A DNA stretch of 64,000 nucleotides, taken from Sternotherus odoratus (Eukaryota; Chordata; Testudines; Kinosternidae). The translations under genes and the position numbers were made by a program. The first letter of the stretch is position 1, and each line of letters starts with the position of its first letter. The stretch is from contig JAVMKO010000001.1 of NCBI GenBank assembly GCA_032164245.1, positions 81,093,892 to 81,157,891 on the forward strand, written 5' to 3'. The notes below the pieces were generated by a model. It made no database searches, was not told where the DNA came from, and worked only from the letters and a program-made list of their open reading frames with translations. Positions 55,625 through 64,000 of the stretch are shown here, piece after piece.

Positions 55625-57699
55625 TACTGTTTCAGGCTCTCCGCAGACTCAGGCAGACAGTGCTGTTTTGGTTACACATTTTCAAGCTTCCCTTTGCAGC
55701 CCTGAGGGCTAGAATCTCTTTCTTATTAAAGCTGAGAGGCTGCTGCTGTCACGCTTCTGCTTTGATCCAGCTTCTCCCTGTTGTGAGGCAGCGTCGGTGT
55801 TGTTATGCACTAAGTGATGACAACGCCCCGAGTGCTGGTATGGGATTCTGGTGTGTCACAGCCTGATTCGTTTCTCCTGCAAAGTTAAAAACAAGCCCGT
55901 GGCGGCTCTTGGGGTGGGGTGAGAGGGGGAGGGTGGCACCCTCTTTTGCATTGCGCTCTGCTTGGCCAGCATTCCAGGGGGCCCCACTTTCCCCTGGTTT
56001 TATGTTTCGTTCCAGTGTCAGCTAGCTCTGGCGTTTCAAAGCCCCTCAAAGGAGAGCCCAGGGTGTGAAGCGGAGGGGAAGCCATCGGAGGGTCAGCTGA
56101 GGACTGAGAAAAGCAACAGGATAGGGTCAGTGACCTCGTTCTCTCACCTGAGCTGCTTCTCTTCCGTGAAAGTGCCTGGGTTGCATTTGTTCTGCTCAGC
56201 AGCAATTCACACATCTGGCAACCACAACTCCTTCCACCGCCCACGCTCCTCCCCTCCCCCCCATGGCTTACAGCAGGGGAAGGGGGCTCAGGGTAGGGGG
56301 GGGGGGGTTTCCACCAGGCTGCCAGCCTCACCTCCAATGCCAAAAACAATTCTCCGAGAGCTTCGCCCTGGTCCCCATTCAGCCTTGATTTTGCATGGTC
56401 CCATCTCCTAGGGTGGAGGTCAGTGCCGGCGAGAGGTACCAGCCTGGCTGCTCTTGAGACTGAAACTCGTGGCTGATCCCCGTTCCAGGCTTAGTGCCGC
56501 AGTGTGTGCACACACGCCCTGCCCTAGGAATCCCCACCCTGACACGGAGAGACCACCTAGACCAGGCGAGCCATCCCCAGAGTTCATTCTGGCCATGGCC
56601 TGGTTCCAAGCAAAGCTTTCAAGCGGAGCCAAACCTTTGAACTTCTTTGACACGCCCTCACCTGTGAGGTGCGCCTGCGTCCATGGGATCCCAGAGGACG
56701 TCTCCACACCCCGCCCTCTGTGGCATGCTGCGTCCCTCTGGTTGTGATCACCTCCACAGAGAGGTCAACGGGGGCACCACAGGCTCCCGAATTGCTCAGT
56801 CTGCTAATGAGCTGTGAGTTGAGAGGGAGAACAAGACATTAATGGCTTCAGGACTCTGTCACTGACCACCTGTCTCGCTTTGAGTAGTCAGCACTTCCTA
56901 GGATGCTGGCGTTGCAAAAGATGCCTCCCCCTAACCCCCCCCCCCAGGAGCTAGCAGAGAATTGGTTAAGCAACATCCCAGCCTCCCCTTGCCCTGAAGG
57001 TCAAATCACATCTCCCTCAGGTCTTCCCCATGGTGCTCCCCTGACATGGGCCTGCTGAGTGGCACCCCAAAGGCAGTGTTTAGCATAATACCCCTGAAAT
57101 GTTACCGGCTAGTGACTCTGTGTTGCTCCTCCAGAGCTTGACAGCTACTCGGTGACCAGATGTGGATAAAAATAATCCCCACTCTTTCTGCCTTCTCCTC
57201 CTGCGGGGAGCCACACCACGCTCGCCACAGAGCTGACACGTAAGCAAAGGCCCCGCAAACAGACTCACTCCGGGCTAGCCACCTGTGGCCATGGGGCTTC
57301 CAAAGTGTCGTGTGCAGCTGCAAGCAATAGAGTTCCGGGGGCCCAGCTCCCTGCCGCAGCGCCTCTGGCTCCACTGGCATCGGCAGAGAACTGGAGTCTT
57401 TCATGGGGAACGTCTGCCATGAGGTAGCTCCTCCAGCAGCGCTCCTAAGACAGTGAGTGCCCTGACCAAGCCGCCGGCCCCTCCCCCGCCTATCCCCATA
57501 CCCTGGAGCCATGCCGCTGCGCATTCACTTATCTGGGGGCTGCGCGCTCCCGTGGGGCAGTGTTTGGCTCCATGGGGAGGCAGAGTCGTCCCCCGACTCA
57601 CCTGGAGTTATGCCGCCACGCACGCAGCGTTCTGGGGGGTCTCCTGGAGCAGTGCATGCAGCGTTCTGAGGAGCGGGGCTGCCCACTCCCACAGGGCAC

Positions 57700-58500
57700 C
57701 GTGTCTGGCTCCGCATGGAGCAAAACATGATGCTAGGAGCCTCATGGGAAGGGATCCGGGGGGGGTGGGGGTGGATAAGGGGTGGGGGAAGTCAGGGGAC
57801 AGGGAGCAGGGTGGGTTGGATTGGGGGTGGGATCCTGGGGGGGTGGTTAAGGGCGGGGGATCTCTGGAGGGGGAAGTCAGGGAGCAGGAGGGGTTGGATG
57901 GGGCGTGGGAGTCCTGGGGTCTGTCAGGGGGTGGAGGGATGGATAGGGGTCAGGGCAATCAGGGGACAGGGAGCAAGGAGAGTCTGGGGGGGCAGTTAGG
58001 GTGGGGGGTCTCTGGAGGAGGTGGTCAGGGGACAAGGAGGGGAAGGTTGAATGAGTCAGGAGTTCTGGGAGGGGCCTCTCGGGGCAGGGGTGTGGAGAGT
58101 GGTTGGGGCAGTCAAGGGACAGGAAGCAGGGCAGGTTGGATGGATAGGCGGTTCTGGGGGGGGCTGTTGTGGTGGGGGGGTGGAGAGAGGTCGGGGCAGG
58201 CAGGGAGCAGGTGGGGGTTGGATGGGTCTGGAGTTCTGGGGGTCCTGTCAGGGGGCAGGGAGCAGTTGGATAGGCATGGGATCTGTCTGGGGGCGGGGTG
58301 TGTGTGTTTGGGGGCAGAGGTGTGGATAAGGGTCAGGGCAGTCAGGGGACACGTAGGGGGGTTGGGTCCTGGGGGACAGTTAGGGTGAGGGGATCTCAGG
58401 AGGGGGTAATCAGGGGACAAGGAACAGGGGGGGTTGGGGATTCTGCGGGGGGGCAGTCAGGGGGTGGGAAGTAGGAGGGAGTGGATGGGTGCGGGGCTAG
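57700..58500. repeat. G-rich minisatellite-like array of a hAT-type turtle repeat
   Basis: Repeated, variable units containing CAGGGGACAGGGAGCAGG, GGGTTGGAT and AGTCCTGGGG/AGTTCTGGGG. The reverse complement of 1-110 carries the same units next to a hAT terminus, so this is probably the inside of a large copy of that family; its own termini were not located. Frames of up to 311 codons here are artefacts. Confidence 0.7.
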
Positions 58501-59332
58501 GGCAGGGTTCCCTGGGTGCACTCCCTAATGAAATGTGCTGCGCATGCCTTGGGTCCTGGGGCTTCTTTCTTGATTTCTTCTTCCCAGGTCCGTGCAGAGG
58601 AGCCTGCAACACTCACCTTCTAATAGTTCCCTACTTCCCCGGGGCGCGGTGCAGTGCTCAGGTACTGCAGTGAGGGGAGCCCGATGAGAACAGAGAGAAC
58701 CTGGAAGGACAGCACACACCCTGGCATTAGCAAAACCGTAGACTTATGTGGCATGGATAAAAGGCTGTGCCAACGAGGAGCCGTGAAGACAACAACATTC
58801 AGAGCAAATCGCCAGCACAGAGCTTTAGGGAGGCACGCTCTCCTCTTGCGCTGCTGAAAATAAATAGTTTCTATTCAACCACATTAATGTCATCAAGAGT
58901 AATAATAGTTGTATTCACCAGCCACCTCCCCTTATTCAGAATCCAAACAGCTAATCAGCCTTCTCTCTCTAAAGCTGCCCCCACAGACAAATAGACGGGG
59001 AGACTTTGCATGGGACAAAAGGGGCAGGAGAAAGGTTTTAAGCAGAAAGGGGACTGGTGTTATGATGAAAAACTCCTCTGGAGAAAGAAAGGAAATGTGA
59101 TTAAACATCAGACAGACCTTTGTAATAACTCCTTTGGGTTTATTTCCATTGCATTTCCCTGAAGCAGCGTGTACTTTCTTGAAGTCATTTTGAACGCACA
59201 ATAAACCTTTAAATTTATCTTAATTTATTAGGCCTTAGAGGCTTTTCTTACTGCATAACAAATCTGTTGTGTAGTTGAATACAAACTACTTTTACCGTAA
59301 ACATAGGAGTATCTGGCATCCCAGGGCCATCG
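58501..59332. other. Gene-free stretch
   Basis: Contains ATAAACC near 59202 and AT-rich sequence. No coding or recognisable repeat boundary. Confidence 0.4.
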
Positions 59333-60508
59333 TGTGACGGGATCCCAGGGGGACGATGTGGAACTGTGGGACCACTGTGCCTCCTTAACACTCCAGCCTG
59401 GGCTGTCTCTCATAGGGCTTTGCCAGTGACCAGCAGCAAACCCCTCCAGGCACTATCATCACCCAGCCACCCGCATGCAGAGGCACAGCCAGTTAAGTTG
59501 CATGAATACTCTCCAAGCCACTCATATACACAGGGAAACAACAGCAAATCTCCCTAGCCCCAGCCTTGCACCCCAGAAATATACTGTCTTACACTGCTCA
59601 AGACCTTCTCTTGAACAGTGCAAGCTTATTAAATAGTTCTCCACTTTGTCAAAGGAAAGTGGACATGCACTACTAGCCTTTGGAACCTGAGCAGATTTCC
59701 CAAGCACTTTAGCAAACTCACTGGTAAGGATCAAACGTTAAAATAAGTTTATTAACTGCAGAAAGATAGATTTTAAATGATTATAAATGGTAGGTTTAAA
59801 GGTCAGAGACAATTACCTTAAGGAAATAAAAAGTAAACAGGCATTGTAAATCCTAAACGCTTAGACTAAACAAGAGTTGAATCAAACAGCTTTTCTCGCC
59901 TCACTGGATGTTGCAGGTGGGTTACAGTTCTTAACACATGGGTGGGATTTCCTTCTCAGCCTGAGACCAGTATCCTCAGTTCAAGTCTTTGTCTTCCCAG
60001 TGTTCTTGTTGCCTTCAGCATAGGTGGGAAGGAGACAGGTGGTCTCACGATGCCACTGTCCCTTATTTTATACTCTTAATCCCTGTTCCTGGAAAGGTAC
60101 TGGCCTGGGAAGGTGCCTTGCTGAGTCACAGAGTTGAGAAATCCCTATTGTGTGGTGTTTGCGCAACTGTCTCTTATTGAAGTGTAGGTGTCTTGTTTAC
60201 AATTCCCCCATTGGTCAGTGGTTGTTTAATGGCCGCCGGGGTTTCGGTCACTTCCTTTGTTGTCACTGGAGAAGTAGCAGTGGGCAACTCCCAAACTCAC
60301 AACATATTTCAATAATAACCATATGGCAAAATCTCATAACTGCATACATACTAATGATAGACATATTTTGACAGAACGAGGAGTTGCAGCAGACAATGAC
60401 CTTTCCTATGGTATCTTACATGGCATGCTGTGTATGAAATATCACACCCATGTACCAATGATGAATATGGTGGTTACAGGGTGCTACTTTGAGATACAGC
60501 ATGTTACA
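59333..60508 (-). mobile_element. Probable solo LTR, about 1.18 kb
   Basis: Left end TGTGACGGGATCCC matches the TGTGACGG ends of the other LTRs. On the minus strand a TATAAAATAA near 60063-60072 is followed 320 bases later by an AATAAA near 59746, the LTR arrangement. The right end is taken as ATGTTACA at 60508, without a recognisable duplication. Confidence 0.6.
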
Positions 60509-60509
60509 T

Positions 60510-61070
60510 TGTGAGGGTTGAAGAAAGCAAATAATGATAAATGTTGATGCAGATATGTAAAGATCAAAATATAAGATCTCCATTAAGGAAAATAATAGAT
60601 AGTTATAGTTATTATAAATTGTTTAATGTTAAGGTTTATTTTAATAAGGTTATAAAAGGGTTTTGTATCAATCATGGGTAATACAATTGGTTTTTGCACA
60701 TTTGTACAATCACTACCTCATCAAAGTAATATGCTGCTATTGCATGTTCTGTGCACAAGCAATGCAACAATCCTGCAAAAAGGGTGCGAAATTCTGTCCA
60801 ATCACGCTGTTCCTACCACGTGCCTGCTCCACGTGAGTAGTCTAAATCTGCCTAGCAATATGGGATAGCCAATCATGTAACACATATAGAAACTGCGTAG
60901 TTAACCAAGACTATAAAACTGTAAGTTAAGCGTGGTTGGTGTGGCAGTTTCTTCACGCTTTTGGGCGGCTGCCACCTCGGCCGAATAAACACGTTTTGTT
61001 TTGAGCCTCATTGGTCTCCTTGAACTTTATTACTGGTCTCCCTCAATAGCCTAGCGAACATCCCGCTACG
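60510..61070 (+). mobile_element. Endogenous retrovirus-like LTR, + strand
   Basis: TATAAAA at about 60911-60917 is followed by AATAAA at about 60984 and a short U5-like end CGCTACGACA at 61070. The left edge may be the TGTGAGGG at 60510. No viral coding sequence is attached. Confidence 0.5.
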
Positions 61071-62939
61071 ACATCTCCCTCCTTACTTTATTGCAAGAGG
61101 GCTAGTCACTGACAAACTCGAAGGCAGTGTGTGTTAAGGTTCTTTTGAATTTTAACAACATAATTCCCAAGTGTTGCTAAACATTATAGTGTTAACCACA
61201 TAGTTTTGTCTACTTTGTAGCACTCTATTGACTAGTTTAGATAACTCATAAGTGAACAAGTGTGTTTTCTCTGGGTTATTAGAATGCACCTCTTTTTACC
61301 TTTGCATTACTGTTAACACTTCTGCTTTCCCAACTAATGTTAACTCAGTGTAGATATTAAAGTTTTCAGCATGTAGTTATCTTGGCATCCAGTCATTAAA
61401 GCAGTGTAGTAGTGGGCCTCAGTTTCCCCTTCCACAGAGCAGTTTATTATAGTTTCTCTGCTGTGACAAGCTTTAAGTCTGTTGAAGGGTCATAATCCAT
61501 TTAATGTGGATTATTATTATTATAAATCTTAACTAGGGTTTCTGTTAAGAACTTTTCATATAGGTCCAGATGAGGGCTAGCTAACAAACAACACGTGGCT
61601 AAGAGAAAGCTGGGGTAGACAGACATCCTTGTGTGTTTCAAGTCCATGAGCAGACTCAGCATGACTCCAGATGGTGAGCTGTAATTGGGTGTCATTATCG
61701 CGAGTTAGACACATGTAGCCCTGAGAAGGGCCTCAAAGTTAACTCCCTGGTACAGATACCAGAACAGAGTTCAGGGAGAGGCCTAACATGATTGATGTGA
61801 GTAATGGCACCCTCTCCTCATAGATGTAGGCCAATCCCAGTTCACAAAAATGCAAGGGTAAAACTATAAACAATTGTTATTCTTAAATACTAATTACTGC
61901 TTTTTTTGTGTTAAATCTCCAGGAAAGCATCTGTTGGTCAACTGTGAGAGCTGCTACCCCATTCCCCTGGGCCCCCAAATTAGAATTTAACCTATATATT
62001 TTAATAGGCATAGTGTATGGGTAGTTACCTGTCTGTTAACAATATGTTAATTTGAGCCATGGACGGAGCCATTATGTAATCTTTTAGACCATTGGCTTAT
62101 TGTGCTTATCTTGTCTTGCTGCTAGAACCTATCCAGGAGCTTGGGAAAACCCATCCCCATGGCTTCTCTCAGACTAATAAGCGAAGTGACACTCCACCAG
62201 CGCGGTGGATAATAAACTCCTGTGCTTGACTCTACGTGGTGTCCATTTCTGTTCCTTCATCTGTTTACAGGTAGTAGCTGAGATGGCTGCAAGGCTTCTG
62301 ACATTATTAGGTTCTCAGTTACCACTCCTAGCATGTCCAAAGGCTTTTCCCCATAACTGTGCATAAAGTATCGTATCTTATCACAAGATTTAACATTCAT
62401 ACCATATTTTTAATCACCGATGGGTGTTTACAAGTATCTTTATCATACCAGGCCTTCTGGTCAGACATTCTGGTTTTGAGGTTGGTTTGTTCAATACCCA
62501 TTGTGTCTTTTTCTCCTTCTTAACCTTTGCATGTAATCATTTATTGACTTTGCTTTCACTACCATGTCCCCTTCTGCATGGGTTCTGAATCTACTCAGAT
62601 CTCTGGGATTCTGGTATCAAAGGGCCTGGTGAAGTAAGGGTTAAGAGGGATCCTGCATGTTGGCTGATCCTTTATGATGCTGTCTCCCTACCCAGGGACT
62701 GTACATATGCAAAAAAAATCCACCTCCCCTCTTAGGATCACTCTGTGTTCCCCACTCCCAGCACTGAGTCCTTCCCCACCTCCTTTCCCTAGATTGTTGT
62801 GATCCCTGCTCTCCGCATTACGGTATTCTCTCTTTGACCAGATATTTCTGTTCCCAGCAGCATTTTCTTTGCTGCTTTCTGTGCCTTACCAGCCTGGAGG
62901 AAGATCCCCTCCCCTCGGCGGGCCAGCTGGGTCATTTGT
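61071..62939. other. AT-rich gene-free stretch between LTR pieces
   Basis: Apart from the LTR-like segment at 62030-62265, a short AATAATAATAAT run at about 61508-61522 and general AT-richness are all that can be seen. Probably decayed retroelement and LTR-derived sequence. Confidence 0.35.
62030..62265 (+). mobile_element. 3' part of another retroviral-type LTR
   Basis: AATAAA near 62209, preceded by a GCGCGGTGG stretch and followed by TTGACTCTACGTGGTGTCC, resembles an R-U5 segment. Start and end are not resolved. Confidence 0.35.
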
Positions 62940-64000
62940 GTGCTCACAGACAACCCATGCCTGGAAGCTTCCTGGACTCAACCTCTTGGCTGTTACAGGG
63001 GGGGTGAGCTGCATCTTGACTTAAAGAGACACAGTTACTTTCCACAAGCATGCCAGGACCAGTGTCCTGGAAAATTGGGCCCTGGATTGGGGCACCCCCC
63101 ATTATCCCCTTCTCTATCCCCCAGAAGTCAGCTGTGCGACTGCCTCCCTCTGAAAAGTCAGTTGCACGGTTCCCTCCCTGAATCTGAGTTACAGGCTGGG
63201 GGTGCACAGATGCTGAATCAGTCACTTTGTCCTGGGCATTCTCTCCCAAGTGACCCCTGGGGAGACATTTAGGTGCTCTCACTATTCTTTTCCCATGATG
63301 CTGGCTAGGCAAAGTCAATTGCTTACAGGGTTGCTTATCTCCTACAGAAATCCTTTCCCCCTTTTCCTTCTCTGGGCCCCCCTCTAGGACACATCTTTCT
63401 ATGCTCTCTAGAGTGGGATCTATCCCTCCTTCATCTGCAGGGCCCACAACTAACGTCTGGAACAGTGACGGGTACTCCACACATCTCCCTTCCTGAGGAG
63501 ATGCTGCCTATAGCTGGGGGTCTCAACCCAAACACACCACACCCCTATACCAACTTTCAAAGAGACTTTCTCCCATTCCTTCAGCAGTTTCTGGGACTTT
63601 ACCCTTTCCCTCTGGGGTCCCAGTCTAGTATTCCTTCTTGCTGTGGGCAAACACCTTACCCAGCTACCCAGAAAAATCATTCCCAATAAGCATGTCAATG
63701 GGGATACTGTCCACTATCCCTGCTTTTAATTCACTTTCTAACCCATCAGTTTCTACGTGCATTTTGGCTATAGGCATAAGAATCCTGAATCCTCCCACTA
63801 ATAAAAGCTCCTTCCTCTGTCCTGGGAATATGTCATCTTTTCAAATTAAACTCTGCTTCACCACAGGAATCAGTGCATCTGTATCTCCCCTTCCTAAGTA
63901 TTCCCTGCCATTAATGTTGACAACTTTTACATGCTCTATGTCTGGTTCTGCAGAATCCAGTCCCACAAAACCAATAAGATATGTTTCAGGCACCTCAGAG
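62940..64000 (-). pseudogene. Decayed retroelement gag/pro region with aspartic-protease remnant
   Basis: On the minus strand from 64000 to about 63680, the conceptual protein has the pattern of an LTR-retrotransposon/retrovirus-like protease: a beta-strand NINGREY, then DTDA where an active enzyme has a DTGA-type triad, and a later PIDMLIGNDF like the usual P(V/A)D(V/M)L(I/L)GNDL. Stop codons interrupt it, so it is inactive. Downstream to 62940 the sequence remains open in patches only. It could be the interior of the element whose LTR lies at 59333-60508. It continues off the window. Confidence 0.6.

Larger units (their letters stand above)
53638..57699. other. Gene-free stretch right of C1QTNF6
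   Basis: No IL2RB exon (expected next in the syntenic order), no WSxWS-type coding and no RNA gene seen. Low-complexity G and C runs at 54046-54060, 55136-55155 and 56938-56947. Confidence 0.4.

Noticed and set aside
57453..58388. 311-codon Gly-rich frame
   Set aside because: Comes from G-rich tandem units also found in a transposon end at the left edge of the window.

Overview
This is vertebrate nuclear DNA: three intron-containing or single-exon animal genes in a sea of interspersed repeats. The repeats point to a reptile, most probably a turtle: CR1 LINE 3' ends, a tRNA-derived SINE of the turtle/cryptodire type, many hAT and other short inverted-repeat transposons, MIR/L2-like ancient fragments and several solo LTRs with TGTGACGG-type ends. 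Species assignment is inference from repeat style.

All three recognised genes are on the + strand. RAC2 (coding exons from 15931 to 24416, six exons, 192 aa) is a haematopoietic Rho-family GTPase. SSTR3 (33982-35214, single coding exon, 410 aa) is a Gi-coupled somatostatin receptor. C1QTNF6 (coding exons 46564-46792 and 48140-48677, with a CpG-island non-coding first exon ending at 45350) is a secreted collagen/C1q-domain protein. As I recall the human 22q12.3 map, the order and common strand RAC2-SSTR3-C1QTNF6 is the same there, so this is a conserved synteny block. The expected outer neighbours, CYTH4 on the left and IL2RB on the right, are not visible in the window. The three genes share no obvious pathway.

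Layout: 1-15.8 kb is gene-free and rich in transposons (hAT end, CR1, solo LTRs at 1.9-3.0, 8.9-10.0 and 13.1-14.2 kb, several MITEs, a palindromic SINE insertion). 15.8-25.3 kb is RAC2. 25.3-33.9 kb is intergenic with a MITE, a long CR1 fragment and a 1.03-kb GC-rich hAT element with perfect 8-bp target duplications. 33.9-35.2 kb is SSTR3, followed by a 51-bp minisatellite at 36.7-37.1 kb. 37-44.9 kb is mostly unrecognised, with a second palindromic SINE insertion at 44.5 kb. 44.9-51.1 kb is C1QTNF6. 51-64 kb is gene-free with an (AC)64 microsatellite, LTR pieces, a minisatellite-bearing hAT-like repeat and, at the right edge, a decayed retroelement protease region on the minus strand.

The items most worth checking are a one-base frame break in the collagen region of C1QTNF6, replacement of the last residue of the ciliary-targeting motif in the third intracellular loop of SSTR3, and two independent fold-back SINE insertions with long target-site duplications. 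I found no evidence of a wholly new biological system; most long open frames here are by-products of GC-rich or tandem-repeat DNA.
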